A DNA stretch of 64,000 nucleotides from Streptomyces sp. NBC_01304 (GTDB lineage: Bacteria > Actinomycetota > Actinomycetes > Streptomycetales > Streptomycetaceae): contig NZ_CP109055.1 in NCBI RefSeq assembly GCF_035975855.1, positions 9,734,001 to 9,798,000 of the forward strand. Direction: 5' to 3'. Position 1 is the first letter of the stretch, and each line of letters opens with the position of its first letter. Below, one piece after another: positions 24,623 to 35,451 of this stretch. The notes under the pieces were generated by a model, which saw only the letters and a program-made list of their open reading frames with translations, did not search any database and had not been told where the DNA came from. A program made the translations under genes and the position numbers.

Positions 24623-24732
24623 TAGCGTGCAATGTCTTCCGGTGGGACGGAAAAGGTCAGGTCAAAGGCGCCTTGATGCCGACTACTGTCCCGCTGCGTC
24701 CGATGAGTGACGCCGACAGTGAGGTGCACGCC

Positions 24733-25035
24733 GTGCAACTGACCCCGCATGAGCAGGAAAGACTGCTCATCCATGTGGCCGCAGATGTGGCCGAGAAGCG
24801 ACGGGCGCGGGGGTTGCGGCTCAACCACCCCGAGACCGTCGCGCTCCTCACGTCGCACATTCTCGAAGGCGCCCGCGACGGCCGCACCGTGGCCGAACTC
24901 ATGGCATCCGGACGCAAGGTGCTCACCCGTGACGAGGTCATGGAGGGCATACCCGAGATGCTGCACGACGTGCAGGTCGAGGCCACCTTCCCGGACGGCA
25001 CCAAGCTCGTCACCGTCCACGAGCCGATCGCCTGA
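24733..25035 (+). CDS. ureA: Urease gamma subunit
   Basis: This 100-residue structural subunit belongs to the nickel enzyme that hydrolyses urea to ammonia and carbamate. The whole sequence is typical: [33 protein letters not shown]-type block [22 protein letters not shown], and [18 protein letters not shown]. The GTG at 24733 gives exactly 100 residues, the standard length, with GAGGTG about 9 bases upstream; the frame stays open further upstream but would add an abnormal extension. It is the first gene of ureABC-ureFGD. ureA and ureB are separate, not fused. Confidence 0.96.
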   Translation: MQLTPHEQERLLIHVAADVAEKRRARGLRLNHPETVALLTSHILEGARDGRTVAELMASGRKVLTRDEVMEGIPEMLHDVQVEATFPDGTKLVTVHEPIA

Positions 25036-25051
25036 CGGGGGAGTCCTGCCG

Positions 25052-25363
25052 ATGATCCCCGGAGAGATCCTCTTCGCCGACGCGCCCGTCCTGATCAACG
25101 AGGGCCGCCCCGTCACCCGCCTCACCGTCCTCAACGCCGCCGACCGGCCCGTCCAGGTCGGCTCCCACTACCACTTCGCCGAGGCCAACCCCGGCCTGGA
25201 CTTCGACCGCGGCGCCGCCCGCGGGCAGCGCCTGAACATCGCCGCGGGCACCGCCGTCCGCTTCGAGCCCGGCATCCCCGTCGACGTAGAACTCATACCC
25301 CTGGCCGGACTTCGCCTGGTCCCCGGCCTGCGCGGTGAGACCGGAGGTGCCCTCGATGGCTGA
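25052..25363 (+). CDS. ureB: Urease beta subunit
   Basis: This 103-residue structural subunit packs against UreC. Its marks are [66 protein letters not shown] and [10 protein letters not shown], which together are diagnostic. The ATG at 25052 lies 16 bases after the ureA stop. The 3' end overlaps the ureC start by 8 bases, so translation is coupled. Confidence 0.96.
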   Translation: MIPGEILFADAPVLINEGRPVTRLTVLNAADRPVQVGSHYHFAEANPGLDFDRGAARGQRLNIAAGTAVRFEPGIPVDVELIPLAGLRLVPGLRGETGGALDG

Positions 25364-27077
25364 ACTGACCCGTGCCGCGTACGCCGATCTGTTCGGCCCC
25401 ACCACCGGCGACCGCATCCGCCTCGCCGACACCTCGCTCCTCATCGAGGTCGAGGAGGACCGCTGCGGCGGCCCCGGACGCTCCGGCGACGAGGCGGTGT
25501 TCGGCGGCGGCAAGGTGATCCGCGAGTCGATGGGCCAGTCCTGCGTCACCCGCGCCGAGGGCACCCCCGACACCGTCATCACCGGCGCCGTGATCCTCGA
25601 CCACTGGGGCATCGTCAAGGCCGACATCGGCATCCGCGACGGCCGGATCACCGGCATCGGCAAGGCCGGCAACCCCGACACCATGGACGGCATCCACCCC
25701 GACCTGGTGATCGGCCCGGAGACCGAAGTCATCGCGGGCAACGGCAAGATACTCACCGCCGGCGCCGTCGACGCGCACGTCCACTTCATCTCGCCGACCA
25801 TCGCCGACACCGCCCTCGCGGCCGGCATCACCACGCTCGTGGGCGGCGGCACCGGACCGGCCGAGGGCTCCAAGGCCACCACCGTCACGCCGGGCGCCTG
25901 GCACCTTGCCCGGATGTTCGAGGCCCTCGACTCCACGCCGCTCAACATCGGTCTGCTCGGCAAGGGCAACACCATGTCGCGCGCCTCGATGCGGGACCAA
26001 CTGCGCGCCGGCATCCTCGGGTTCAAGATTCACGAGGACTGGGGGGCGACCCCCGCCGTCATCGACGCCTGTCTCGGCGTGTGCGAGGAGAGCGGGGCCC
26101 AACTCGCCATCCATACGGACACTCTCAACGAAGCGGGCTTCGTCGCCGACACCCTCGCGGCCATCGCCGGACGCTCGATCCACGCGTACCACACCGAGGG
26201 GGCGGGCGGCGGGCACGCGCCGGACATCATCACGGTCGTCTCCGAGCCCAACGTCCTGCCCAGCTCCACCAATCCGACCCGCCCGCACACCGTCAACACC
26301 GTCGAGGAACACCTCGACATGCTGATGGTCTGCCACCACCTCAACCCCGCCGTCCCCGAGGACCTGGCCTTCGCCGAGTCCCGGATCCGGCCCTCCACCA
26401 TCGCGGCCGAGGACATCCTGCACGACCTCGGCGCCGTCTCGATCATCTCCTCGGACGCGCAGGCCATGGGGCGGGTCGGCGAGGTCATCCTGCGGACCTG
26501 GCAGACCGCGCACGTGATGAAGAAGCGGCGCGGCTTCCTGCCCGGCGACATCCACGCGGACAACCTGCGGGCCCGTCGCTATGTCGCCAAATACACGATC
26601 AACCCCGCACTCGCGCAGGGCATGGACCGGGAGATCGGCTCGGTCGAGACCGGCAAGCTCGCTGACCTGGTCCTGTGGGACCCGGCGTTCTTCGGCGTCA
26701 AGCCGCAGGTCGTCATCAAGGGCGGGCAGATCGCGTACGCGCAGATGGGCGACGCGAACGCCTCCATCCCCACCCCGCAACCCGTGCTGCCCCGCCCCAT
26801 GTTCGGCGCGCACGGCCGGGCGCCCGCCGCGAACTCCCTCAACTTCGTGGCGCAGGCCGCCCTCGACGACGGCCTGCCCGAACGCCTCGGCCTCGGCAAG
26901 CAGTTCAGGGCGATCTCGTCCACGCGTGGGGTCACCAAGGCCGACATGCGCGAGAACGATGCGCTGCCGCGGGTCCTCGTCGACCCCGACAGCTTCGCCG
27001 TCACCATCGACGGCGAGCTCGTCGAACCGGCTCCGGCCGCCGAACTGCCCATGGCCCAGCGTTACTTCCTCTTCTGA
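25356..27077 (+). CDS. ureC: Urease alpha (catalytic) subunit
   Basis: This 573-residue subunit carries the di-nickel site. Nickel ligands and catalytic residues are all present: HVH in [10 protein letters not shown] (about H141/H143), the carbamylated lysine in [10 protein letters not shown] (about K224), the histidines in [13 protein letters not shown], the mobile-flap Cys-His in MVCHHLN (about C326/H327) and the Asp in [13 protein letters not shown]. It should be active when nickel is loaded by the accessory proteins encoded downstream. The ATG at 25356 gives the standard length. The only departure is HLN in place of the common HLD after the flap histidines. Confidence 0.97.
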   Translation: MAELTRAAYADLFGPTTGDRIRLADTSLLIEVEEDRCGGPGRSGDEAVFGGGKVIRESMGQSCVTRAEGTPDTVITGAVILDHWGIVKADIGIRDGRITGIGKAGNPDTMDGIHPDLVIGPETEVIAGNGKILTAGAVDAHVHFISPTIADTALAAGITTLVGGGTGPAEGSKATTVTPGAWHLARMFEALDSTPLNIGLLGKGNTMSRASMRDQLRAGILGFKIHEDWGATPAVIDACLGVCEESGAQLAIHTDTLNEAGFVADTLAAIAGRSIHAYHTEGAGGGHAPDIITVVSEPNVLPSSTNPTRPHTVNTVEEHLDMLMVCHHLNPAVPEDLAFAESRIRPSTIAAEDILHDLGAVSIISSDAQAMGRVGEVILRTWQTAHVMKKRRGFLPGDIHADNLRARRYVAKYTINPALAQGMDREIGSVETGKLADLVLWDPAFFGVKPQVVIKGGQIAYAQMGDANASIPTPQPVLPRPMFGAHGRAPAANSLNFVAQAALDDGLPERLGLGKQFRAISSTRGVTKADMRENDALPRVLVDPDSFAVTIDGELVEPAPAAELPMAQRYFLF

Positions 27078-27184
27078 GAGCGGCGGACCATGGCGATGAG
27101 TTCTGTGCACGAGTACCGCGAGCGAAGCGCGTACGCCGCCGGGTTTTACGTCGACTGTTGCGTCGACGAGTTTCGAGTACGCCG

Positions 27185-27859
27185 ATGAGCAGAGCCGCAC
27201 TGCTCGTCCTGGCCGACGGCCGCTTCCCCGCCGGTGGGCACGCCCACTCCGGTGGGGCCGAGGCCGCCGTGGCCGCGGGGCGGATCACGGACGCGGCGAG
27301 CCTGGAGGCGTTCAGCCGGGGGCGGCTGCACACGGCGGGGTTGGTCTCGGCCGCCCTGGCCGCGGCGGCCGCCGCAGGGGTCGACCCGCTGGAGGTGGAC
27401 GCGGCCGCGGACGCACGCACCCCGTCGGCCGCGTTGCGCGTCGTGGGACGGAAGCTGGGGCGCCAGATGATGCGGGCCGCCCGGTCCGCCTGGCCCTCGG
27501 CGGAACTGGACGCGCTGGCCGCCGCCCGGCCCCGCGGGGCGCATCAGCCCGTGGTGCTCGGAACGGCCGCGCGGGCGGCGGGACTTGACGCCCTGGACGC
27601 CGCGTACGCCTCGGTCTACGAGGCGGTCAGCGGTCCGGCCACGGCGACCGTACGTCTCCTCGGCCTGGACCCCTTCGACGCGACGGCCGTCCTCGCCCGC
27701 CTCGCCCCCGAGCTCGACCTCGTCGCGGAGCGCGCGGCCGACGCCGCGCGGCGGGCCCTGTCCGAAGGCGTCGACGTCCTGCCCGCCGCCTCGGCACCCC
27801 TCCTCGAAGTGAGTGCGGAGGCTCACGCGGCCTGGGCCGTACGCCTCTTCGCCTCGTAG
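27185..27859 (+). CDS. ureF: Urease accessory protein UreF
   Basis: This 224-residue helical protein acts in the UreD-UreF-UreG complex that loads nickel into apo-urease and gates UreG GTPase activity. Marks are LLVLADGRFPAGGHAHSGG near the start (the family reads L-x-D-S-x-x-P-x-G-x-F/H-x-x-S), then AGVDPLEVDAAADART, and SVYEAVSGPATATVRLLGLDP. The ATG at 27185 is 107 bases after ureC, and that spacer shows no feature. It is followed by ureG after 82 bases. Confidence 0.92.
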   Translation: MSRAALLVLADGRFPAGGHAHSGGAEAAVAAGRITDAASLEAFSRGRLHTAGLVSAALAAAAAAGVDPLEVDAAADARTPSAALRVVGRKLGRQMMRAARSAWPSAELDALAAARPRGAHQPVVLGTAARAAGLDALDAAYASVYEAVSGPATATVRLLGLDPFDATAVLARLAPELDLVAERAADAARRALSEGVDVLPAASAPLLEVSAEAHAAWAVRLFAS

Positions 27860-27941
27860 AACGCCTCGCAAGTCGCCTTGTAGGACCTGAACTTCACCGG
27901 CGTACACCCCGAGCACCACCGAACCACCCGGGAGTCGCACC

Positions 27942-28624
<683 letters not shown>

Positions 28625-28628
<4 letters not shown>

Positions 28629-29431
28629 GTGCCGGCACGGTCCTGGCCGACAGCGAGGCTCTGGTGCCGGCCGCCTCGCCCGGGATCGCCGCCACCGCCC
28701 GCATCACCGCCCGCCCCGACGGCCGCGGCGGCACCGCCCTGCCCGTGCTCGAAAGCTCCGGTCCGCTCGCGGTGCGCCGCACCCGGGGGGAGGCGGGGCA
28801 GGCCCGCGTCATGCTGGTCGGCGCGATGAGCGCGCCGCTCGGCGGCGACCGCCTGCGCGTGGAGGTGCGGGTCGAGGCCGGGGCCCGGCTGCGGATCGGC
28901 TCGGCGGCCGCCACCATCGCCCTGCCCGGACAGCACGGCGCACCCGCCCACTACGACGTACGGCTGTACGTCGGTGCGGGAGCCGAACTGCACTGGATGC
29001 CGGAGCAGCTCATCTCGGCGGCCGGCAGCGAGTTGCAGGTGACGACACGGGTCGAGCTGGCCGAGGGTGCCCGGCTGGTCCTGCGCGAGGAGCAGGTGCT
29101 CGGCCGCACCGGCGAGGCCCCCGGCACCCTCACCAGCCGCCTCACCCTGTGCGGCGCCGGACGGGTGCTGCTCGACCAGGAGCTGGCCTGCGGGCCGGGC
29201 GCACCCGGCGGCTGGGACGGCTCGGCCGTCCTGGCCGGGCATCGAGCCGTGGGCCAACTCGTCGTCGTACAGCCGGAGTTCGAAGACGCGCCGCCGCAGG
29301 GCCGGCCGCTGGGCGACACCGCGTCCCTCACCCCGCTGGCCGGACCCGCCGCCCTGGTCACGGCCGTCGCCCCCGACGCGCTGCGCCTGCGCCGGGTCCT
29401 CGACGAGGCGGCCCGCACCCTGCACTGCTGA
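28625..29431 (+). CDS. ureD: Urease accessory protein UreD (UreH)
   Basis: This 268-residue beta-rich scaffold for nickel delivery starts with GTG (28625), overlapping the ureG stop (GTGA). Typical segments are [52 protein letters not shown] and [16 protein letters not shown]. It ends the urease operon; no ureE gene is present in the cluster or elsewhere in this window. After its stop, GCCGCT/AGCGGC arms (29434-29457) may form a weak hairpin. Confidence 0.92.
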
Positions 29432-29575
29432 GAGCCGCTGAACGGGCTCCGAGCGGCGTGACGGCGGAATGGGCGGCGCCCGGCCGGGTACTGGGCAACG
29501 GTCCCGCCCGCCGAACAGGTGAAGGGACCCCGCCCCGCCGCGGGCCGCGCCGACGGGGGCGTGGCGGGCGGCGCC

Positions 29576-31204
29576 ATGCTCGGACGCACCATGACCATGT
29601 TCCGCAAGATTCTCCGATATGGCCGCTTCGGCTTCCTCGCCGTCGTCGTCGTCATCGCCCTCGCCGTCGTCGGTCTCGCCGTGGCGCTGTCCCCCTGGTG
29701 GTGGCTGCTCGCCGCGCCCGCCCTGGTGCTGACCGCGCTCGGCGCCTGGGACCTCGCGCAGACCCGGCACTCGGTGCTGCGCAACTATCCCCTCGTCGGG
29801 CACGCCCGCTTCATCCTGGAGGACCTGCGACCGGAGCTCCAGCAGTACTTCATCGAGCGCAACCACGACGGGCGGCCCTTCGACCGCGACGTGCGCTCCA
29901 CCGTCTACCAGCGGGCCAAGGGCATCGAGGCGGAGGAGCCGTTCGGCTCGGAGCGCAACCTCTACGAGGAGGGCTACGAGTTCCTCACGCACTCCATGGT
30001 CCCGAGGCCCCTGCCCGAGCGGCAGCCGACGGCGCGGGTCGGCGGGCCGGGCTGTACCAAGCCGTACGACATGGCCCTGCTCAATGTCTCCGCCATGAGC
30101 TTCGGGGCGCTGTCCTCGCATGCGATCCTCGCGCTCAACAAGGGCGCCGCGGCGGGCGGGTTCGCGCACGACACGGGCGAGGGCGGGATCTCCGAGTTCC
30201 ATCTGCGGCACGGCGGCGACCTGATCTGGGAGATCGGCACCGGCTACTTCGGCTGCCGTACCGAGGACGGGAACTTCGACCCGGAAAAGTTCGCCGCGAA
30301 GGCCGCCCACCCGAACGTCAAGTGCGTCTCCCTCAAGCTCTCCCAGGGTGCCAAGCCCGGCATCGGCGGTGTGCTGCCGGCCGGCAAGGTGGACGCCACC
30401 ATCGCCGAGATCCGCGACGTGCCCGAGGGCGAGACGGTGATCTCCCCGCCGTACCACCGGGTGTTCGCCACCCCGCGCGAACTCGTCCGGTTCATCGCCC
30501 GGATGCGGGAGCTCGCGGGCGGCAAGCCCACCGGGATCAAGCTGTGCGTCGGCACCCGGGTCCAGGTGCTGGCCCTGTGCAAGGCGATGCTCGCCGAGGA
30601 CATCACCCCGGACTTCGTCGTCGTCGACGGCGCCGAGGGCGGCACCGGGGCCGCGCCCCTGGAGTTCGCCGACGTCCTGGGCACCCCGCTCACCGAGGGC
30701 CTGATGGCCGTGCACAACGCGCTCGTCGGCACCGGGCTGCGCGACCGCGTCAAGATCGGCGCCAGCGGCAAGGTCGCCACCGGCTCCGACATCGTCCGAC
30801 GCCTCGCCCAGGGCGCCGACTTCACCAATGCCGCCCGCGCCATGATGTTCGCCGTCGGCTGCATCCAGGCCCAGTCCTGCCACACCAACACCTGCCCCGT
30901 CGGCGTCGCCACCCAGGACCCGCGCCGGGTCCGCGCCCTCGACGTGGGCGAGAAGTCGCTGCGCGTCGAGCGCTACCAGCACGCCACCGTACGCAGCGCG
31001 CAGCAGATCATGGCCGCGATGGGCGTGGACGACCCGGCCGGGCTCCGCCCCCACATGCTGCTGCGCCGCATCCAGGCCTCCGGCGAGGTGCGCTCCTACG
31101 AGGAGTTGTACGAGTGGCTGGAGGACGGCCAACTCCTGAAGCACGCCCCCGAGTCCTGGGCGCGGGACTGGGAACGGGCCGACGCGGACTCGTTCGCTCC
31201 CTGA
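29576..31204 (+). CDS. FMN-binding glutamate synthase-family protein, membrane-anchored
   Basis: This protein of about 542 residues has two N-terminal membrane helices (FGFLAVVVVIALAVVGLAVAL, WWWLLAAPALVLTALGAW) followed by the FMN and Fe-S domain of glutamate synthase (GltB domain 2; YerD-like). Marks are MSFGALSSHAILALNKGAAAGG, DTGEGGISEFH, KLSQGAKPGIGGVLPAGKV, FVVVDGAEGGTGAAPLEFAD and the cysteine triplet in CIQAQSCHTNTCPVG, which would bind a [3Fe-4S] cluster. It lacks the amidotransferase domain, so it is not a complete GOGAT. The exact start is uncertain: GTG 29519, ATG 29576 and ATG 29591 are all in frame and none has a strong ribosome binding site. Confidence 0.87.
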   Translation: MLGRTMTMFRKILRYGRFGFLAVVVVIALAVVGLAVALSPWWWLLAAPALVLTALGAWDLAQTRHSVLRNYPLVGHARFILEDLRPELQQYFIERNHDGRPFDRDVRSTVYQRAKGIEAEEPFGSERNLYEEGYEFLTHSMVPRPLPERQPTARVGGPGCTKPYDMALLNVSAMSFGALSSHAILALNKGAAAGGFAHDTGEGGISEFHLRHGGDLIWEIGTGYFGCRTEDGNFDPEKFAAKAAHPNVKCVSLKLSQGAKPGIGGVLPAGKVDATIAEIRDVPEGETVISPPYHRVFATPRELVRFIARMRELAGGKPTGIKLCVGTRVQVLALCKAMLAEDITPDFVVVDGAEGGTGAAPLEFADVLGTPLTEGLMAVHNALVGTGLRDRVKIGASGKVATGSDIVRRLAQGADFTNAARAMMFAVGCIQAQSCHTNTCPVGVATQDPRRVRALDVGEKSLRVERYQHATVRSAQQIMAAMGVDDPAGLRPHMLLRRIQASGEVRSYEELYEWLEDGQLLKHAPESWARDWERADADSFAP

Positions 31205-31392
31205 ACGCGGATTCGCTCCCTGAGCCCGGACTCCCGGCCCCGATCGCCGCACGGCCGGTGCACTGCCCGCTGAGCGCGACACCTGCCTCCGGTTATCGGA
31301 TTGGCAAAGAACCCCAGCCCGCTCTGTTGTCAGGTACCCCGCAGACGAAAGGATCCCGTGAATCATCCGAAACGATCTGAGGGAGGTACCTC

Positions 31393-32973
31393 TTGAGACG
31401 CTCTGCAGTGCTCGGCTCGGCCGGCACTCTGCTCGCGGGGACCCTCATAGCGGGCGCGATGGCGATCCCGTCGGCGCAGGCCGACACCCGCCACCGCACG
31501 GACCCCGCAGCGCACGGCGCAGCCATCGCGGCTGCCCGCGCGGCCAAGACGGGTATCGACTGGAAGGACTGTCCCGCGGACTGGGGCTTCGAGAAGCCCA
31601 TCCAGTGCGGCTGGGTCAGCGTTCCGGTCGACTACGCGAAGCCGTACGGCAAGCAGATCAAGATTGCCGTCGACCGTATCGGCAACACGGGCACGAAGGA
31701 AGAGCGCCAGGGCGCTCTCGTCTACAACCCGGGCGGCCCGGGTGCCTCGGGCATGCGCTTCCCGCGCCGGGTCACCACCAAGGCCCCGCTGTGGGAGAAG
31801 ACGGCGAAGGCCTATGACTTCGTGGGCTTCGACCCGCGCGGTGTCGGCCACTCGGCGCCCATCTCCTGCATCGACCCGCAGGAGTTCGTCAAGGCGCCGA
31901 AGCAGGACCCGGTGCCGGACTCCGAGGCCGACAAGCGCGCCCAGCGCAAGCTCGCCGCCGAGTACGCGGACGGCTGCAAGGAGCGCACCGGCGCCGCCAT
32001 GCTCCAGCAGATGACGACGCCGAACACCGCGCGCGACCTGGATGTCATCCGGGCCGCGCTCGGCGAGAAGAAGCTCAACTACCTCGGCGTCTCGTACGGC
32101 ACGTACCTCGGGGCGGTCTACGCGACCCTCTTCCCGACGCACGTCCGCCGCATGATCGTCGACAGTGTGGTCAACCCGTCGCGGGAGAAGATCTGGTACG
32201 AGGCCAACCTCGACCAGGACGTCGCCTTCCAGATGCGCTGGGACGACTGGACGAAGTGGGTCGCCAAGAACGACGCGACCTTCCACATCGGCGACACCCC
32301 CGAGAAGGTCGAGGCGCAGTGGGTCAAGCTGCGCGCCGCGGCCAAGAAGAACCCCCTCGGTGGCGTCGTCGGTCCGGCGGAGCTCATCGCGTTCTTCCAG
32401 TCGGCGCCGTACTACGACTCGGCGTGGGTGCCGACCGCGGACGTATGGAGCAAGTACCTCGCGGGTGACACCCAGGCGCTCGTCGACGCGGCAGCGCCCG
32501 ACATGTCCGACACCGCGGGCAACGCGGCGTCGGAGAACAGCAACGCCGTGTACACGGCGGTCGAGTGCACCGACGCCAAGTGGCCCACCAGCTGGAAGAA
32601 GTGGGACCGCGACAACACGGCGCTGCACAAGGACCACCCGTTCATGACGTGGGCCAACGCCTGGATGAACCTGCCGTGCGCCACCTGGGGCGTCAAGCAG
32701 CAGACCCCGGTTCAGGTGAAGTCCGGCAAGGGCCTGCCGCCGGTGCTCATCGTGCAGTCGACGCGTGACGCGGCGACCCCGTACGAGGGTGCCGTGGAGC
32801 TGCACAAGCGGCTCAAGGGCTCGCGCCTGATCACTGAGAAGAACGCGGGTTCGCACGGTGTGACCGGCCTGGTCAACCCGTGCGTCAACACCAAGGTCGA
32901 CACTTACCTGCTCACGGGTAAGACGGACAGCCGCGACGTGACGTGCGAGCCGCACGCCACCCCGGCGCCGTAG
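31393..32973 (+). CDS. tap: Secreted tripeptidyl aminopeptidase
   Basis: This 526-residue alpha/beta hydrolase removes tripeptides from the N-termini of extracellular proteins. A signal peptide (RRSAVLGSAGTLLAGTLIAGAMA, cut near SAQAD) precedes the catalytic domain. The triad is S234 in LGVSYGTYLGAVY, D459 in QSTRDAATPYEG and H488 in NAGSHGVTG, in the TAP-like C-terminal region (about 410-500). VYNPGGPGASG is the oxyanion loop. The start is TTG (31393) with a clear GGGAGG 6 bases upstream. A -35-like TTGGCA at 31301 lies in the leader. A strong terminator follows. The Streptomyces lividans Tap family is the reference; the subtilisin inhibitor at 44.6 kb may act on similar proteases. Confidence 0.92.
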   Translation: MRRSAVLGSAGTLLAGTLIAGAMAIPSAQADTRHRTDPAAHGAAIAAARAAKTGIDWKDCPADWGFEKPIQCGWVSVPVDYAKPYGKQIKIAVDRIGNTGTKEERQGALVYNPGGPGASGMRFPRRVTTKAPLWEKTAKAYDFVGFDPRGVGHSAPISCIDPQEFVKAPKQDPVPDSEADKRAQRKLAAEYADGCKERTGAAMLQQMTTPNTARDLDVIRAALGEKKLNYLGVSYGTYLGAVYATLFPTHVRRMIVDSVVNPSREKIWYEANLDQDVAFQMRWDDWTKWVAKNDATFHIGDTPEKVEAQWVKLRAAAKKNPLGGVVGPAELIAFFQSAPYYDSAWVPTADVWSKYLAGDTQALVDAAAPDMSDTAGNAASENSNAVYTAVECTDAKWPTSWKKWDRDNTALHKDHPFMTWANAWMNLPCATWGVKQQTPVQVKSGKGLPPVLIVQSTRDAATPYEGAVELHKRLKGSRLITEKNAGSHGVTGLVNPCVNTKVDTYLLTGKTDSRDVTCEPHATPAP

Positions 32974-32996
32974 CGATCGAGGCGTACGCATGACGA

Positions 32997-33027
32997 GGGG
33001 GCGGCCGGTTTCGCACCGGCCGCCCCC
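32997..33027 (+). terminator. strong hairpin terminator after tap
   Basis: The perfect 13-base arms GGGGGCGGCCGGT and ACCGGCCGCCCCC have a TTCGC loop and lie 24 bases after the tap stop. They are followed by TTCG rather than a U run, as is usual in this G+C-rich group. It also faces the end of the converging YbaK gene at 33085. Confidence 0.85.
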
Positions 33028-33084
33028 TTCGCGTATCTGCTCACGTTCGTCGCGTACCTGCTCACGATCCCGTACGCGGATGCC

Positions 33085-33612
33085 TCAGCCCGCGATCGAC
33101 TCCGTGCGCGGCTCCGCGATCGCCGTGTAGTCCGAGGTCCGCAGGGCCATCGACCGGTCGAGGCGGGCCGCGTTGAAGAAGAGCTCCTCGTGCTCCAACA
33201 GTGCGGGATCCACGACGAGTTCGAGCTCCGGGTCGAAGGAGAACGGCAGGATCGTCCCGCTCACACTCCCCGCGAGCCGTTCTGCGATCTCCTGCGTGGC
33301 GAATCCCGCGTAGACGCCGTCGTACAGGCCCTTCAGCGCGCCCAGGTCGACCCGCCGGTCGCCGGGCACCACCGCGAGCACGTACTTCTTCTGCTTCTTG
33401 GTGACCTTCACCAGGACGACGATGCACTTCGCGGCCTGCGCGATCTCGTTGCCGCGCAGCGCGCTCACCGCCTCCGTGGCGCCCTGGGGCTCGTGGTCGA
33501 TGAGGCGGTACTGCGCACCACGCTCGTCGAGCAGGCCGATCAGCTTCGCGTACTGCACATGTTCTTGTTCTTGTTCCTGCCTCTGTCCCGGCCCCTGCTC
33601 CTGCGCGCTCAA
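33085..33612 (-). CDS. YbaK/EbsC-family (aminoacyl-tRNA deacylase-like) protein
   Basis: This protein of about 175 residues has the INS/YbaK fold, whose members hydrolyse mischarged tRNA, typically Cys-tRNA-Pro. Marks are YRLIDHEPQGATEAVSALRG, AAKCIVVLVKVTKKQKKYVLAVVPGDRRVDL (with the conserved Lys) and GSVSGTILPFSF (the GxxxGxxxP loop). The start is ambiguous: TTG (33610-33612) has GGAGG at a good distance and lies 1 base after the epimerase stop, so it is preferred. GTG near 33558 would remove a Gln/Glu-rich leader (QRQEQEQEH). The tRNA specificity cannot be inferred. Confidence 0.82.
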   Translation of the reverse strand: MSAQEQGPGQRQEQEQEHVQYAKLIGLLDERGAQYRLIDHEPQGATEAVSALRGNEIAQAAKCIVVLVKVTKKQKKYVLAVVPGDRRVDLGALKGLYDGVYAGFATQEIAERLAGSVSGTILPFSFDPELELVVDPALLEHEELFFNAARLDRSMALRTSDYTAIAEPRTESIAG

Positions 33613-33613
33613 C

Positions 33614-34663
33614 TCAGGCCTCCCGCCGCGCCAGCCAGGCGTCTTCCGCGGCATAGTCGAAGAGATCGTGGGTTCCGTCCGGATCGTAACTCTGCGCCAT
33701 CTTCGGGAACGCCTCACGCCAGCCCCTGCCGCCCAGTTCGGCCGCCAGCCAGGCCACCGTCGCGGGCAGCGACTCCACGTACCCGGTCACCGGCCGGTAG
33801 CCCAACTCCCGCTCCGCGGCGCTCATGTCGAGCACGAGCGGATGGGCCGTGCTCCACGGCGTATCGCCGACCGTCGGCTCGGGGGCGGGGCCGTCGACGA
33901 GCACGAGCTCGCTCTCCACGCCGAGCACGGCGTCCACGGCGGCCGAGATCTCGGTGATCGTCGGCGCCTCGGGATCCCCGGCGTTGAGCACCCTCGACCC
34001 CGGCCTGCGGGCCGCGAGGCGCACCAGCTCGGCGATGTTCAGGACGCTGATCGGGTGGAACCGGCACTCCCCGCCGAAGGCGAGGATCCGTACCGGCCGA
34101 CCGTCCAACGCCCGCTTGACGAAGTGCAGTTCACGCGGGGTTCGGCAGCCCGGACCGTGCACCGCCCCGGCCCGCAGGAGCGTCGTCGGCAGCCGGTCGC
34201 CGGCCGCGAGCAGCGCCTCCTCCAGGGCCACCTTCCTGGTGCCGTACGTCGCGTCGGACGCGGCCACGGTGCGCTGCGTCTCCGGGATCGGCACCGGGAA
34301 CTCGGGGAATCCGTCGGGCTCGGCCTGGGTGTCGAAGCTGCGGCCCTTGGCGTCCTCGTACACCGCCGCACTGGAGATCACGACGGCCGACCCGATCCGG
34401 TCGGCGAGGGCGAGCAGCTGCCGGGCGTGGTCCGCGCCGAACGCGACCGTGTCGACGAGCAGGTCGCAGCCGGCGCCGATCACCTCGGCGAGCGCCGCGT
34501 CGTCCGCCCGGTCCAGGCGCACCGCCCGCACCTCGTCGGGCCACTCGGCGTTGCGGCCGCCCCCGCGGGAGGCGGCCGTCACCTCCCAGCCGTCCGCCGC
34601 CAGGGCCGCCACCACGGCCCGCCCGATCTGCCCCGTCGCTCCGATGACCACCGCATGACTCAT
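33614..34663 (-). CDS. NAD(P)-dependent epimerase/dehydratase-family protein
   Basis: This 349-residue extended short-chain dehydrogenase has the Rossmann motif VVIGATGQIGRAVV (5-18), ISSAAVYEDAKG (Ser/Tyr region) and TYGTRKVALEE, the YxxxK active site in altered form (Y-G-T-R-K). The C-terminal half (HPLVLDMSAAERELGYRPVTGYVESLPATVAWL) is typical of nucleotide-sugar epimerase relatives. The ATG is at 34661-34663. It is followed at once by the YbaK-family gene whose ribosome binding site lies in its last codons. The substrate is unknown. Confidence 0.85.
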   Translation of the reverse strand: MSHAVVIGATGQIGRAVVAALAADGWEVTAASRGGGRNAEWPDEVRAVRLDRADDAALAEVIGAGCDLLVDTVAFGADHARQLLALADRIGSAVVISSAAVYEDAKGRSFDTQAEPDGFPEFPVPIPETQRTVAASDATYGTRKVALEEALLAAGDRLPTTLLRAGAVHGPGCRTPRELHFVKRALDGRPVRILAFGGECRFHPISVLNIAELVRLAARRPGSRVLNAGDPEAPTITEISAAVDAVLGVESELVLVDGPAPEPTVGDTPWSTAHPLVLDMSAAERELGYRPVTGYVESLPATVAWLAAELGGRGWREAFPKMAQSYDPDGTHDLFDYAAEDAWLARREA

Positions 34664-34725
34664 GACCGGACCGTACGACGACGGGGCAGGCCCTCACCAG
34701 GCCGTTCCGTTTCGCTCTGCGCGGA

Positions 34726-35451
34726 TCAACTCAGCGGGAGCTTGGGGAACTTCTTGGCCTGCGCGGCCTTCGCCTCCTGCTCCTCGGCCTTGACGACGGC
34801 CGCGTACCGGTCGACGTACTCCTGGCCGGACAGCTCGAGGATCGCGTACATGATCTCGTCGGTGACGGCCCGCAGCGCCGCCTTCTCGTTGTCCATGCCC
34901 GCATACCGGGAGAAGTCCAGCGCCTCGCCGAACCGGATCGTCACCCGCCGGAAGTTCGGGATCTTCTGCCCCGGCGGCTGCGCCTCGAACGTGCCGATCA
35001 TCGCGCAGGGCACCACCGGCACGCCCGCCTTGATGGCCATCGCGGCGACGCCGACCTTGCCCTTGTACAGGCGCCCGTCGTGCGAGCGGGTGCCCTCCGG
35101 GTAGATGCCGAGCAACTCGCCCTTGCGCAGCACCCCGAGCCCCTCGCGGATCGCGTTCTGCCCGGCCTCCTTGCCCGAGCGGTCCACCGGGATCTGCCCC
35201 GCGCTGCGGAAGAACGCGGCGGTCAGCCGGCCCCTGATGCCGGGGCCGGTGAAGTACTCGGCCTTCGCCAGGAAGGTGATGCGGCGCTTGATGATGGCCG
35301 GCATCAGGAAGTGGTCGGAGAACGACAGATGATTGCCGGCGACGATGGCCGCACCCGTGGCCGGGATGTGCTCGAGCCCTTCGATCCTCGGCCGGAACAT
35401 AAGCCGCAACAGCGGACCAAGGAGTACGTACTTGAGCACGTAATAGAACAC
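34726..35451 (-). CDS. Lysophospholipid acyltransferase (PlsC-like)
   Basis: This 241-residue membrane-associated enzyme is likely to acylate lysophosphatidic acid at sn-2 in phospholipid synthesis. The catalytic H-x4-D is in GNHLSFSDHF (H41, D46), the phosphate-binding block is GIYPEGTRSHDGRLYKGKVGVA and the third block is VPVVPCAMIGTFE. The N-terminal helix YVLKYVLLGPLLRLMF gives membrane contact. The start is GTG (35449-35451) with GAGGAG 8-9 bases upstream. It is preceded by 255 bases without a recognisable feature before the divergent ABC ATPase. Confidence 0.9.
   Translation of the reverse strand: MFYYVLKYVLLGPLLRLMFRPRIEGLEHIPATGAAIVAGNHLSFSDHFLMPAIIKRRITFLAKAEYFTGPGIRGRLTAAFFRSAGQIPVDRSGKEAGQNAIREGLGVLRKGELLGIYPEGTRSHDGRLYKGKVGVAAMAIKAGVPVVPCAMIGTFEAQPPGQKIPNFRRVTIRFGEALDFSRYAGMDNEKAALRAVTDEIMYAILELSGQEYVDRYAAVVKAEEQEAKAAQAKKFPKLPLS

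Noticed and set aside
24676..24732. N-terminal extension of UreA from the ATG at 24676
   Set aside because: The GTG at 24733 gives exactly the 100 residues of the family. The extension resembles no urease sequence.
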